A stretch of DNA of 64,000 bases from Pelomonas lactea (GTDB lineage Bacteria > Pseudomonadota > Gammaproteobacteria > Burkholderiales > Burkholderiaceae_C): the NCBI RefSeq assembly GCF_043555885.1, contig NZ_JBIGHX010000005.1, forward strand, positions 62,001 through 126,000, given 5' to 3'. Position 1 is the first letter of the stretch; each line of letters starts with the position of its first letter. Under the pieces are notes generated by a model. It saw nothing but the letters and a program-made list of their open reading frames with translations, was not told the DNA's origin and searched no databases. Shown one piece after another: positions 50,839-60,216 of the stretch. A program made the position numbers and the translations under genes.

Positions 50839-52064
50839 AGGGGTCTCCTGTTCTGCAAGATCTTGGCGATCGTCTGTTGTGCGGCCGGCGCGGCGATGTC
50901 GCGGTTCCAGTAGTCGCTGACGGCACGTTCGAGCGCCGTCAGCTGCTCGGGCGCCAGCAGCATCTCGGTGTTGCCCACCAGCCGGCCGGCATCCCGCAGC
51001 GCGGCCGCGCCGAGCTGGGCGCAGGCGTCGAGCGTGCGGGTATCGAGGTCGGTGCGTACCGGCACCGATCCCTTGCGGGCACTGAAGGCCAGCTGCGTGG
51101 CCGCCGCGGTGGCCACGCGGGCCAGCAGGCGCTGCGCGGGCAGCGCGGCGCCGTCGCGCCCCTTGGGGAACACGAGCACATCGCCATCGACGATGTAGGG
51201 CGCCTTGGTGGTGAGGCCGGGTGTGCAGCCGTAGTCGCGGCCGGGCTGCTGGCCAGCCTGGGCGAACTCGCCCTTGGCCCAGTCGCCCATGAACGTGAAG
51301 CCGGCGCGGCCGCTGGTCAGCAGTGCCGTGGTGTCGTTCCAGTTGCGGCCCGGCGAGCCGGCGTCCACGTAGCGGCGCAGCTTCTTGTAGCTGACGAGCA
51401 CCTGCCGCAGCGCGTCGCCCTGCAGCGCCGCCGGGTCGCGGTCGCGCAGCACGGCCAGGTACAGCTCGCGGCCTCCCTGGTTGGCCAGCAGTGCGGTGAA
51501 CAGGTTCAGGTCCTGCCAGGGCTGGCCGCCGTGGGCCAGTGGGATCAGGCCGGCGGCCTGCAGCTTGTCGAGCGCCGCGAACAGCTCGTCCATGCTGCGG
51601 GGCTCGGTCTTGATGCCGGCCTTGGCCAGCGCGGCCTTGGAACTCCACAGCCAGGCCGGCATGTGGATGCTCAGCGGCACCGCGTAGAGGTGGCCGTCCA
51701 CGCGCACGGCGTCCAGCAGCAGCGCGGGCAGCGTGTCGGCCCAGCGGCCCTCGCGGGCCAGGTCGTCCAGCGGGGTCAGCCGCCCCCGGCGGGCCAGCTC
51801 GCGGAAGGCCTGCGAGGCGTTGAACTGCGCTGCCGTCGGCGGGTTGCCGGCCTGGATGCGCTCCAGCACCACGGCGCGCGCCTGCTCGGAGGCGACGACG
51901 GCCACGTCCCGCCACTGGCCGCCGGCGGCGCGGTAGGCGTCGGCCAGCGCGTGCATGGCGGCCGTCTCGCCGGGCGACGTCCACCAATGCACGACGTCCG
52001 CCTGCGGCCCGGCCACGGCGGCGGCGGGCAGCAGGGCCAACGTCAGGGCGCAGGTGCGGAGCAT
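50835..52064 (-). CDS. Extracellular sugar-binding protein
   Basis: The 409-residue family 1 solute-binding protein has a signal peptide (about 1-18, MLRTCALTLALLPAAAVAG) and MalE-like features (VVHWWTSPGE, AGFTFMGDWAKGEF, DGDVLVFPKG). It resembles glucose/mannose-type binding proteins of Proteobacteria. A start at 52085 would add seven residues before the signal. It is divergent from a two-component system with a shared 78-bp control region. It may feed a transporter or signal sugar to the sensor kinase. Confidence 0.92.
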   Translation of the reverse strand: MLRTCALTLALLPAAAVAGPQADVVHWWTSPGETAAMHALADAYRAAGGQWRDVAVVASEQARAVVLERIQAGNPPTAAQFNASQAFRELARRGRLTPLDDLAREGRWADTLPALLLDAVRVDGHLYAVPLSIHMPAWLWSSKAALAKAGIKTEPRSMDELFAALDKLQAAGLIPLAHGGQPWQDLNLFTALLANQGGRELYLAVLRDRDPAALQGDALRQVLVSYKKLRRYVDAGSPGRNWNDTTALLTSGRAGFTFMGDWAKGEFAQAGQQPGRDYGCTPGLTTKAPYIVDGDVLVFPKGRDGAALPAQRLLARVATAAATQLAFSARKGSVPVRTDLDTRTLDACAQLGAAALRDAGRLVGNTEMLLAPEQLTALERAVSDYWNRDIAAPAAQQTIAKILQNRRPL

Positions 52065-52083
52065 GGCGCCATGATTACCGATC

Positions 52084-52109
52084 ATTAAGAAACTTAATAT
52101 CGGATTAAC
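52084..52109. promoter_or_regulatory. Candidate response-regulator box (TTAA direct repeats)
   Basis: TTAA cores occur at 52085, 52094 and 52105. The last two form CTTAAT-N5-ATTAAC, close to the PmrA/QseB-type box YTTAAK-N5-YTTAAK. The first two form the palindrome ATTAAG-AAA-CTTAAT. The site lies between the divergent binding-protein and response-regulator genes. Confidence 0.5.
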
Positions 52110-52142
52110 CATGAGGACGGCCGCCGCTACAGTCTGCACCCC

Positions 52143-52811
52143 ATGAACCTGCTGCTTGCCGAAGACGATGCCCTGCTGGCCGACGCGCTGCAGCAGCAGT
52201 TGCTGAACGCCGGCTTCAAGGTCGAGTGGGCCGAGAACGGCGCGGTGGCGGAGTACCTGCTGAAGAAGCAGGACTTCGACGTGGCCGTGCTGGACCTGGG
52301 CCTGCCGCTGGTGGACGGCCTGACCGTGCTGAAGCGCGTTCGCGACGCGGGCCGCGCATTGCCCATCCTCGTGCTGACGGCGCTGGATGCGCTGGAGCAC
52401 CGCGTCGCCGGGCTGCAGGCCGGCGCGGACGACTACCTGACCAAGCCCTTCGACTTCCCCGAGCTGGAGGCCCGGCTGCACGCGCTGATGCGCCGCGGCC
52501 GGCCCGCCGGCGCGGCACAGCAGCTGCGTGGCCTGACGCTGGACCGCACCGCGCGCCGCGCCAGCGTCGCCGGCGAGGCCGTCGAGCTGAGCCCGCGCGA
52601 GTGGACGCTGCTGGACCTGCTCGTCACCGAGCGCGATCGCGTCGTCACCAAGGCGCAGATCGTCGCCGCCTGGGGCAGCGAGGACAGCGCGGGCGGCTCC
52701 ATCGAGGTCTACATCCATCGCCTGCGCAAGAAGCTGGAAGGCTCGGGCCTGGCGGTGCGCACCGTGCGTGGGCTGGGCTATCTGCTGGAAGCCACGGCGT
52801 CTCCCCCGTGA
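52143..52811 (+). CDS. OmpR-family response regulator
   Basis: The 222-residue regulator has a receiver domain with phospho-acceptor D51 (VAVLDLGLP), acidic pocket EDD (7-9) and K in DDYLTKPF. A winged-helix DNA-binding domain follows (about 125-218, LSPREWTLLDLL, VEVYIHRLRKKL-like). It resembles the QseB/PmrA/TctD group. It is co-transcribed with the kinase through a GTGA overlap, and is divergent from the sugar-binding protein that it probably controls. Confidence 0.96.
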   Translation: MNLLLAEDDALLADALQQQLLNAGFKVEWAENGAVAEYLLKKQDFDVAVLDLGLPLVDGLTVLKRVRDAGRALPILVLTALDALEHRVAGLQAGADDYLTKPFDFPELEARLHALMRRGRPAGAAQQLRGLTLDRTARRASVAGEAVELSPREWTLLDLLVTERDRVVTKAQIVAAWGSEDSAGGSIEVYIHRLRKKLEGSGLAVRTVRGLGYLLEATASPP

Positions 52812-54205
52812 ACGCGTCCACCGGCCGGTCGCTGCACCGCCAGCTGCTGCTGTGGCTGCTGCTGCCGCAGATCGTGCTGTGGCTGGTGGCGGCCTTCGGC
52901 GCCTACCGCGTGGCCAGCCGGCATGCCGACGAGTTGGTGGACGCCAGCCTGCTGCAGGCCGCCCGCGCGCTGGCGCGGCAGATCCGCCCCACCGCCAGCG
53001 GCCTGTTCGTGGACCTGCCGCGCTCGGCGCAGGACATCCTGGCCGCCGACCCCGAGGACCGCGTGATGTACATGGTCAGCTCGCCGCCGGGCCAGCTGCT
53101 GCTGGGCGACGCGCGCATGCCGGCGCCGCCAGGCACGCCGGCGCTGGGCGAGCCGGTGTTTTTCGACACCGCCGTGCCCGAGCCCATGCGCGTCGTCTCG
53201 CTGGACCTGCGCCTGAGCGCCGCCGGCGCGCCCGAGCAGGCGCTGCGCGTACAGCTGGCCCGCTCCAGCAAGCCGCGCGAGCTGCTGGCGCGGCGCATGC
53301 TGCTGGACACCGCGCTGCCGCTGTCGTTGCTGATCGCGCTGATGAGCATGGGCGTGTGGGCCGGCATCCGCCGCGGGCTGCGGCCGCTGGCCGAGCTGCA
53401 GCAGCAGATGGAAGGCCGCCGCGCCGATGCGCTGGACCCGGTGGAGCTGCAGGCCGCGCCGCCCGAGGTGGGCGCGCTGGCCGGCGCCGTCAACGAGCTG
53501 CTGGGCCAGGTGCAGCACAGCCTGGCCACGCAGCGCCGCTTCATCAGTGACGCCGCCCACCAGCTGCGCACGCCGCTGGCGGGCCTGAAAAGCCAGACCG
53601 AGCTGGCGCTGGCCGCCGTCGATGGCGCCGCCGACCCCGCGCTGCGCCAGCGCCTGCAGCGCGTGCACGAGAGCGCCGTGCGCGGCGCGCGGCTGGTGTC
53701 CCAGCTGCTGGTGCTGGCCCGCGCCGAGCCCGAGGCCGTGGCGGCCCAGGGTTGGGCCGTGGTGGACTGTGGCGAGCTCGTGCGCGAGGTGGCAGCCGAA
53801 TGGGTGCCCCGCGCACTGGCCGCCGGCTGCGACCTGGGCGTGGACCTGCCCAACGAGCCCGTGACGGTGCCGGGCGTGGCGCTGCTGTTGCGCGAAGCCC
53901 TCGTCAATCTGGTGGACAACGCCATCCGCTACGCCGGGCCGGGCGCCGTCCTCACCGTGCGGCTGCGTCGCGCCGATGCAGATGTCTGGATCGACGTCGA
54001 GGACAACGGCCCCGGCCTTGCGCCCGAGCTGCGCGAGCGCGTGTTCGAACGCTTCGTGCGCGGCTCGACCACCGGCGAGGGCTGCGGCCTGGGCCTGGCC
54101 ATCGTGCGGGAGATCGCCGAGCGGCATGGCGGCAGTGCCAGCCTGCTCCCCGCGGCGCCGCGGGGCTGCATCGCCCGCCTGGCGCTGCCGCTGGCCTCGC
54201 CATGA
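52808..54205 (+). CDS. Sensor histidine kinase (QseC/TctE-like)
   Basis: The 465-residue kinase has two membrane segments (about 12-32 and 165-185) flanking a periplasmic domain of about 130 residues, HAMP, the H-box HQLRTPLAG with H251, N-box VDNAIRYAG, and G-boxes DNGPGLAPELRERVF and GCGLGLAIV. The start is GTG overlapping the regulator stop. The stimulus may be liganded sugar-binding protein from the divergent gene, as in other binding-protein-coupled kinases, but this is inferred. Confidence 0.95.
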   Translation: MNASTGRSLHRQLLLWLLLPQIVLWLVAAFGAYRVASRHADELVDASLLQAARALARQIRPTASGLFVDLPRSAQDILAADPEDRVMYMVSSPPGQLLLGDARMPAPPGTPALGEPVFFDTAVPEPMRVVSLDLRLSAAGAPEQALRVQLARSSKPRELLARRMLLDTALPLSLLIALMSMGVWAGIRRGLRPLAELQQQMEGRRADALDPVELQAAPPEVGALAGAVNELLGQVQHSLATQRRFISDAAHQLRTPLAGLKSQTELALAAVDGAADPALRQRLQRVHESAVRGARLVSQLLVLARAEPEAVAAQGWAVVDCGELVREVAAEWVPRALAAGCDLGVDLPNEPVTVPGVALLLREALVNLVDNAIRYAGPGAVLTVRLRRADADVWIDVEDNGPGLAPELRERVFERFVRGSTTGEGCGLGLAIVREIAERHGGSASLLPAAPRGCIARLALPLASP

Positions 54206-54423
54206 CGACGCTGCGGGGGCGTGCCTGGCTTGTGGTGCAGTGGCATCGTTTGCACCCCTGATGCTTGCAGAAAGCTGAGGGCGCCGGCGCGGCCCGCGAC
54301 GTCTGCACGGAGTTCACTGCAGTCGCGGGCGCCGCCGCTTGCGACCGCGGGGGGGCGACTCCTAGGATGAACCAGGGCATCGATGTGCTGATGCTGCCCC
54401 CGACCTTCCCAGGAGTTCACGAC

Positions 54424-56406
54424 ATGGCAGGCAAGTTCATCGAAGGTTCCGCGACCCGGGCCGTGGATGAAGGCTTCGGCAGCTTCTTCCGCTATCACGG
54501 CTGGCTGTCTCCCGGCGTGCGGCTGTTCCGCCGGATCTCCTTTCACGGCAAGGCCTTGTGGGTCTCGGCCGCCTTCGTCATTCCGCTGCTCATCATGCTG
54601 GCCTTCCTGCGTGGCAGTGCCCAGGATCTGATCGACAGCACACGCTCCGAGCTGGCCGGCATGCGCTATGCCGATGCCGCGTTCGACTTGATGGAGGCGG
54701 CGCAGAACCGCCGCCGCGCCGTCACGATGCAGGCGGCGGACCAGGAGGAAACCCGCCGGCAGGCCGAGGCCGCCTTCAAGAAACTGGCCGCCGTGGAGGC
54801 CGAGCTGGGGGCTTCGCTGGGCACCGCCAAGTCCTATGCGGCGCTGCGCGATGCCGAGACGGCGCTGGAGCGCAGCCCCAAGGCTGAGAGCCCCGAGGCG
54901 GGCTTCGCCCAGCATTCGGACCTGGTGAGCAAGGTGCTGGCCCTGGTGGCCGACGTGGCCGATGGCTCCCAGCTCAGCCTGGACCCGGAGCTGGACACGT
55001 ATCACATGATGATCGTGTCCATCCTGCGCGGCCCGCACCAGGTGGACAACGAAGCCCGGCTGCGCGGCCTCGGCAGCCTGGCCCTGAACGCCAAGACCCT
55101 GACGCCGCAGACGCGGGACCGCATGCACGAGCTGCTCGGCGTCGAGCCGGTGCTGGAGGCAGACATCGAACGGTCCTACCGGCTGGGTGTCGAGTCGGTG
55201 CCCGAGGTGGCCAAGCGGCTGGACATGCCGGGCGTGGACGTGGCCCGCGAGGCCTTTCTGAGCGCCGTCCACAAGCAGGTGCTCGGCGCCGAGCTGCAAG
55301 GCAGTTCCCAGGAACTGGTGGCGCTGGGCAATACCGCGGTTGCCAAGAACATGAAGCTGCTGGCGGACATCCGCGCGCGGCTCGCGGAGCGCCTGCAGGA
55401 GCGCATCGAGCAGCAGCATGCGGGCCTGGCGCAGAAGGTGGCCATCGCCGTCTTCTTCGTCGCGGTGGCGGCCTATCTGATGCTGAGCTTCTACCGCGTG
55501 ATGATGGGCGGGTTGCAGGAGGTGGCCGGCCATCTGCGCGAGATCACCAAGGGCAATCTGACAACGGCGCCACGCCCCTGGGGGCGTGACGAGGCCGCCC
55601 AGCTGATGCTCACCATGGGCGAGATGCAGACCGCGCTGCGGCGCATCGTCGGTGTGGTGCTCGACGGCTCGGCCCAGGTGCGCAACTCCAGCAGCGAGAT
55701 CGCCAGCGCGGCGCTGGACCTGTCGGGGCGCACCGAGCAGTCGGCCGCCAACCTGGAGCAGACGGCCGCGACCATGGAGCACATCGCCGAGCAGGTACGA
55801 CAGACCAGCACCACCATCGACGGGGCGGCCCGCATCGTGCAGGACAACGCCGGCGCGGCCGGCCAGTGCGGCCGCGTCATCGCCGACGTGGTGCAGACGA
55901 TGGAGGACATCCGCCAGTCCTCCAGCCGCATCGGCGAGATCATTGGCACCATCGACGGCATCGCCTTCCAGACCAACATCCTGGCGCTGAACGCGGCGGT
56001 GGAGGCGGCGCGCGCCGGCGAGCAGGGCCGCGGCTTCGCGGTGGTGGCTTCCGAGGTGCGGGCCCTGGCCCAGCGCTCGGCCCAGGCGGCCAAGGAGATC
56101 AAGACACTGATTGGCACCAGCATCGATCAGGTGGCGTCCGGCCATGCCGTGGTGGGCCAGGCGCGCGAGTTGATGGCCGGCATCGTCACCAACGCCGAGC
56201 ACATGGCGACGATGATGAGCGAGATCACGCAGTCCACGCAGCAGCAGCGTCAGGGCGTTGGCGAGGTGGGGCAGGCCGTGCAGGCGCTGGACGAGACCAC
56301 CCAGCAGAACGCTGCGCTCGTGGAGCAGACCTCGGCCGCGGCGAGCGGGCTGGCGTCACAGGCCGAGCGGCTGAGCGCGGAGGTCAGCTTCTTCCGGCTG
56401 AGCTGA
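54424..56406 (+). CDS. Methyl-accepting chemotaxis protein
   Basis: The 660-residue chemoreceptor has an N-terminal cytoplasmic segment of about 40 residues, TM1 (about 45-62), a helical periplasmic domain of about 280 residues, TM2 (about 340-357, IAVFFVAVAAYLML), HAMP and a signalling domain with the conserved tip IAFQTNILALNAAVEAARAG. No pentapeptide tether for CheR is visible at the C-terminus. AGGAGTTCACGAC precedes the ATG at 54424. The 218-bp gap upstream of it holds only imperfect GC palindromes. Its 3' end overlaps the convergent LysR gene by 23 bp. Confidence 0.95.
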   Translation: MAGKFIEGSATRAVDEGFGSFFRYHGWLSPGVRLFRRISFHGKALWVSAAFVIPLLIMLAFLRGSAQDLIDSTRSELAGMRYADAAFDLMEAAQNRRRAVTMQAADQEETRRQAEAAFKKLAAVEAELGASLGTAKSYAALRDAETALERSPKAESPEAGFAQHSDLVSKVLALVADVADGSQLSLDPELDTYHMMIVSILRGPHQVDNEARLRGLGSLALNAKTLTPQTRDRMHELLGVEPVLEADIERSYRLGVESVPEVAKRLDMPGVDVAREAFLSAVHKQVLGAELQGSSQELVALGNTAVAKNMKLLADIRARLAERLQERIEQQHAGLAQKVAIAVFFVAVAAYLMLSFYRVMMGGLQEVAGHLREITKGNLTTAPRPWGRDEAAQLMLTMGEMQTALRRIVGVVLDGSAQVRNSSSEIASAALDLSGRTEQSAANLEQTAATMEHIAEQVRQTSTTIDGAARIVQDNAGAAGQCGRVIADVVQTMEDIRQSSSRIGEIIGTIDGIAFQTNILALNAAVEAARAGEQGRGFAVVASEVRALAQRSAQAAKEIKTLIGTSIDQVASGHAVVGQARELMAGIVTNAEHMATMMSEITQSTQQQRQGVGEVGQAVQALDETTQQNAALVEQTSAAASGLASQAERLSAEVSFFRLS

Positions 56407-57313
56407 AGCGGTCCACGCCGTCGACCAGCCGCTGGCGCAGCCGCGGCTCGTCCAGCGCCTGCAGCCACCAGGCCAGCGCGCGGCCGTCACCGGCCCGCCA
56501 GCCGACGTACAGCGTGTTCGGCTCGCGCGGCACGGCCACGGCCTTCTCCACCAGTTCGCCGCGCGCCAGCAGCGAGGCCACGCGCGCCCGTGGCAGCCAG
56601 CCCACGCCCAGGCCGGCGCGCTGCGCGGCGATCTTGGCCGCCATGCTGGGCACGGCCAGCGTGGGCTGGCCGGCGCCGTGGCCGTAGGCGCGGCCGTCGC
56701 CGCGGCGCGACGAGTCCGCGACGACGACGGCGCGGTGGGCGCCCATCTGCTCGGCGGTCAGCGCGCCCTTGGCCTTGGCCAGCGGGTGGTGGGGCGACAC
56801 GGCGTAGACCCAGTCCATGCGCCCCAGCTCGCGCCACTGCACGCCCAGGCCCGCGGGCGGCTCGTTGGTGGCGCCGATGACGAGGTCGGCCCGGCCGTCG
56901 GCCAGCGCCTCCCAGGTCCCGCCCAGCACCTCGTGCGTGACGCGCAGCCCGACGCCCGAGCCCAGCTCGTCGAAGTCCTGGATGACGGGCAGCAGCGTGT
57001 CGAACTCGATGACCTCGTCGGTGACGATCCACAGCCGGTCCTCCCAGCCCTTGGCCACCTGCGCGACGCGGCGCGAGAGGCGCTGCATGTCGTCGCGCAG
57101 CCGCGTGGCCTCGCGCACCAGCAGGCTGCCGGCGGGCGTGAGCTGCAGCCGGTAGCGGCGCCGGTCGAACAGCAGCGCGTCGAAGCGGCCCTCGATCTGG
57201 CGCAGCGTGTACGACACGCTGGATGGCGCCTTGCCGAGATGGGCCGCGGCGCGCGTGAGGCTGCCGCTCTCGCGGATGGCCTCCATCAGCTGGATCTCGT
57301 CGTCACTGAGCAT
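56384..57313 (-). CDS. LysR-family transcriptional regulator
   Basis: The 309-residue regulator has an N-terminal HTH (about 1-60, SGSLTRAAAHLGKAPSSVSYTLRQIE) and a substrate-binding domain (about 90-300). The group resembles YhaJ/DMSP-type LysR activators. It is divergent from the SDR gene across 116 bp, the usual layout for control of the neighbour. Effector is unknown. Confidence 0.93.
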   Translation of the reverse strand: MLSDDEIQLMEAIRESGSLTRAAAHLGKAPSSVSYTLRQIEGRFDALLFDRRRYRLQLTPAGSLLVREATRLRDDMQRLSRRVAQVAKGWEDRLWIVTDEVIEFDTLLPVIQDFDELGSGVGLRVTHEVLGGTWEALADGRADLVIGATNEPPAGLGVQWRELGRMDWVYAVSPHHPLAKAKGALTAEQMGAHRAVVVADSSRRGDGRAYGHGAGQPTLAVPSMAAKIAAQRAGLGVGWLPRARVASLLARGELVEKAVAVPREPNTLYVGWRAGDGRALAWWLQALDEPRLRQRLVDGVDRFSSAGRS

Positions 57314-57429
57314 GTTCGAAAGCCTTGCACGAGTCGGCCAGCGCGGCCGGACGTCAAAAGAGGGTCCGAAGTCGAGTATCGAGTCCACGGCAAGCAGGCC
57401 GCTCAAACCCCGACTCAAAGGAAACCATC

Positions 57430-58164
57430 ATGTCCACCCGCTTCACCCACAAGACCGTCCTCGTCACCGGCGGCACTTCCGGCATCGGCCTGGCCGCCGC
57501 CCGCGCCTTCAAGGCCGAGGGCGCCCACGTCATCGTCACCGCCCGCCCGGGCAAGGCTCACGAGGCCGACGGCTTCGAGCTGGTGCCGCTGGACGCTTCC
57601 GACGTGCTCGGCGCCCGCGCGCTGGGTGCCCACCTCGCCGCCGCCGGCCGCACGCTGGACGCCGTGTTCGTCAACGCCGGCATGGCCGAGTTCGCGTCGC
57701 TGGCCGATGCCAGCGAAGACCTGTGGGACCGTACCTTCGACACCAACGCCAAGGGTGCGTTCTTCCTGATCCAGGCGCTGCGCCCGGTGCTGGCGCGCGG
57801 TGCGTCCATCGTGCTGAACGGCTCCATCAACGCCCGCATCGGCATGCCCAACTCGGCCATCTACGCCGCCAGCAAGGCCGCACTGATCTCGCTGGCCAAG
57901 ACGCTGTCGGCCGAGCTGCTGCCGCAGGGCGCGCGCGTCAACGTCGTCAGCCCGGGCCCCGTCAGCACGCCGCTGTACGGCAAGCTGGGTTTCGACGACG
58001 AGACGCTGAAGCAGGTCGCCGCGCAGATTCAGAGCCAGATCCCGCTGGGCCGGTTCGGCACGCCGGAGGAGGTGGCGTCAACGGTGCTGCACCTGTCCGC
58101 CCCGGAGTCGGCTTTCATCGTCGGCACCGAGGTCATCGTCGACGGGGGTATGAGCCAACTTTAA
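57430..58164 (+). CDS. Short-chain dehydrogenase/reductase
   Basis: The 244-residue classical SDR has the cofactor motif GGTSGIG (14-20), NAG (about 78-80), catalytic Ser near 132, Y145 and K149 (YAASK), and the C-terminal VDGGMSQL. Residues after the second strand (TARPG) suggest NADP preference. It is divergent from the LysR regulator, which probably controls it. Substrate cannot be told. Confidence 0.95.
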   Translation: MSTRFTHKTVLVTGGTSGIGLAAARAFKAEGAHVIVTARPGKAHEADGFELVPLDASDVLGARALGAHLAAAGRTLDAVFVNAGMAEFASLADASEDLWDRTFDTNAKGAFFLIQALRPVLARGASIVLNGSINARIGMPNSAIYAASKAALISLAKTLSAELLPQGARVNVVSPGPVSTPLYGKLGFDDETLKQVAAQIQSQIPLGRFGTPEEVASTVLHLSAPESAFIVGTEVIVDGGMSQL

Positions 58165-58218
58165 GCACGCCACGGCACGGGTGGCGACAATCGCGGTTCT
58201 GCCTGAACCGTGATTGCC

Positions 58219-60216
58219 ATGACCACCCGTACCGTCTTCGGCGCCTGCCCCCACGACTGCCCCGACACCTGCGCGCTGCAGGTCACCGTCGAGAACGAAC
58301 GCGTCATCAAGGTGCAGGGCCGCGCCGAGCATGCCAACACGCATGGCGCGCTGTGCACCAAGGTGTCGCGCTACGCCGAACGCACGTACCACGCCGAGCG
58401 CGTGCTGCACCCGCTCAAGCGCGTCAGTAAGAAGACCGAGGCGCCGGCCTTCGTGCAGGTCACGTGGGCCGAGGCGCTGGCCGACATCGCCGCCCGGCTG
58501 AAGGCGGTGCAGGACCCGCAGTGCATCCAGCCCTACAGCTACGCCGGCACCATGGGCCTGCTGCAGGGTGAGGCGATGGCCGGGCGCCTGTGGAACGCGC
58601 TGGGCGCGGCGCGGCTGGACCGCACCATCTGCGCCAGTGCCGGCGGCGCCGGCCTGGCCGCCACCTACGGCCACAAGCTGGGCATGCACACGCGGCACTT
58701 CGCGGGCGCCAAGCTGATCGTCATCTGGGGCAGCAACTCCATTGCGTCCAACCTGCATTTCTGGACCTACGCCAACCAGGCCAAGCGCGACGGCGCCAAG
58801 CTCATCTGCATCGACCCGCGCAAGACCGAGACGGCCGACAAGTGCCACCAGCACATCGCCGTGCTGCCCGGCACCGACGGCGCGCTGGCGCTGGGCGTGA
58901 TGCACGAGCTGATCGCCCACGGCTGGCTGGACCAGGCCTACATCGACGCCCATGTCGACGGCTGGGACGAGCTGCGCGCGAAGGCGCTGGCCTGGCCGCC
59001 GGAGCGCACTGCCGCCGTCTGCGGCATTGCTGCCTCCGAGGTGCGCGGCCTGGCGCGCGACTACGGCACCACCACCCCCGCCGCCATCCGCCTGAACTAC
59101 GGCATGCAGCGCGTGCGCGGTGGCGGCAACGCGGTGCGGCTGGTGGCGATGCTGCCCTGCCTGACCGGTGCGTGGCGGCACGAGAGCGGCGGCCTGCTGC
59201 TGTCGGCCTCGGGCTGGTTCGCGCCCTACAAGAACCCGGCGCTGGAGCGGCCGGACCTGCTGGCAGGACGCACGCCGCGCATGGTCAACATGAGCACCAT
59301 CGGCGACGCGCTGCTGCAGGCCGACCCGCCCATCGAGGCCCTCGTCGTCTACAACAGCAACCCGGTCGCGGTGGCGCCCGAGTCACCCAAGGTCGTGGCC
59401 GGCTTCCAGCGCGAGGACCTGTTCACGGTGGTGCTGGAGCACTTCATGACCGACACGGCCGACCTGGCCGACTACGTGCTGCCCGCCACCACGCAGCTGG
59501 AGCACCTGGACGTGCACACCAGCTACGGCCACACCGACGTGCTGATGAACCAGCCGGCCATTGCACCGCTGGGCGAGGCCAAGCCCAACACGCAGATCTT
59601 CCGCGAGCTCGCCGCCGCGATGGGCCTGACCGACCCCTGCTTTGCCGACACCGACGAGCAGCTGGCCGCCCAGGCCTTCACGGCCGACATCGACTTGGGA
59701 ACGCTGCGCACGCAGGGCTGGCAGCCGCTGCCCATCCCCGAAGCGCCGTTCGCGAACGGTGGCTTTCGCACCGCCAACGGCCGCGCCAGCGCCGTGGGCG
59801 CCGACTACGTGCCCAACTACGAAAGCGCCGCCAGCGCGCCCGAGCTGGCCGCGCGCTACCCGCTGGCCATGATCTCGCCGCCGGCGCGCAACTTCCTGAA
59901 CAGCAGCTTCGTCAACGTGAAGAGCCTGCGCGACATCGAGCGCGAGCCGCTGATCGAGATGCATGCCGACGATGCCGCCGCGCGCGGCCTGACCGATGGC
60001 GCCCGCGTGGCGGCCTTCAACGACCGCGGCCGCTACGTCGCCACGCTGAAGGTCAGCGCGCGCGCGCGGCCCGGCGTCGTCAACGGCCTGGGCGTGTGGT
60101 GGCGCAAGCTGGGCCTGGACGGCACGAACGTCAACGAGGTCACCCACCAGCGCCTGACCGACCTGGGCGAGGCGCCGGCGTTCTACGACTGCCTGGTGCA
60201 GGTCGAGGCGGCTTGA
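58219..60216 (+). CDS. Molybdopterin-dependent oxidoreductase
   Basis: The 665-residue enzyme of the DMSO-reductase family has an N-terminal [4Fe-4S] site (CPHDCPDTC plus a fourth Cys in ALCTK), the bis-MGD binding domains (IVIWGSNSIASN, NPVAVAPES, LEHLDVHTSYGHTD) and a C-terminal molydopterin dinucleotide-binding barrel. There is no Tat signal, so it is cytoplasmic. The SAGGAG-region ligand is not a clear Cys or Sec, so it is not a typical formate dehydrogenase. An in-frame GTG at 58210 could add three residues. It overlaps the next gene by TTGA. Confidence 0.92.
   Translation: MTTRTVFGACPHDCPDTCALQVTVENERVIKVQGRAEHANTHGALCTKVSRYAERTYHAERVLHPLKRVSKKTEAPAFVQVTWAEALADIAARLKAVQDPQCIQPYSYAGTMGLLQGEAMAGRLWNALGAARLDRTICASAGGAGLAATYGHKLGMHTRHFAGAKLIVIWGSNSIASNLHFWTYANQAKRDGAKLICIDPRKTETADKCHQHIAVLPGTDGALALGVMHELIAHGWLDQAYIDAHVDGWDELRAKALAWPPERTAAVCGIAASEVRGLARDYGTTTPAAIRLNYGMQRVRGGGNAVRLVAMLPCLTGAWRHESGGLLLSASGWFAPYKNPALERPDLLAGRTPRMVNMSTIGDALLQADPPIEALVVYNSNPVAVAPESPKVVAGFQREDLFTVVLEHFMTDTADLADYVLPATTQLEHLDVHTSYGHTDVLMNQPAIAPLGEAKPNTQIFRELAAAMGLTDPCFADTDEQLAAQAFTADIDLGTLRTQGWQPLPIPEAPFANGGFRTANGRASAVGADYVPNYESAASAPELAARYPLAMISPPARNFLNSSFVNVKSLRDIEREPLIEMHADDAAARGLTDGARVAAFNDRGRYVATLKVSARARPGVVNGLGVWWRKLGLDGTNVNEVTHQRLTDLGEAPAFYDCLVQVEAA

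Noticed and set aside
58210..58221. GTG at 58210 as the start of the molybdopterin oxidoreductase
   Set aside because: ATG at 58219 is only three codons later, and neither has a clear ribosome site; the ATG is the simpler choice.
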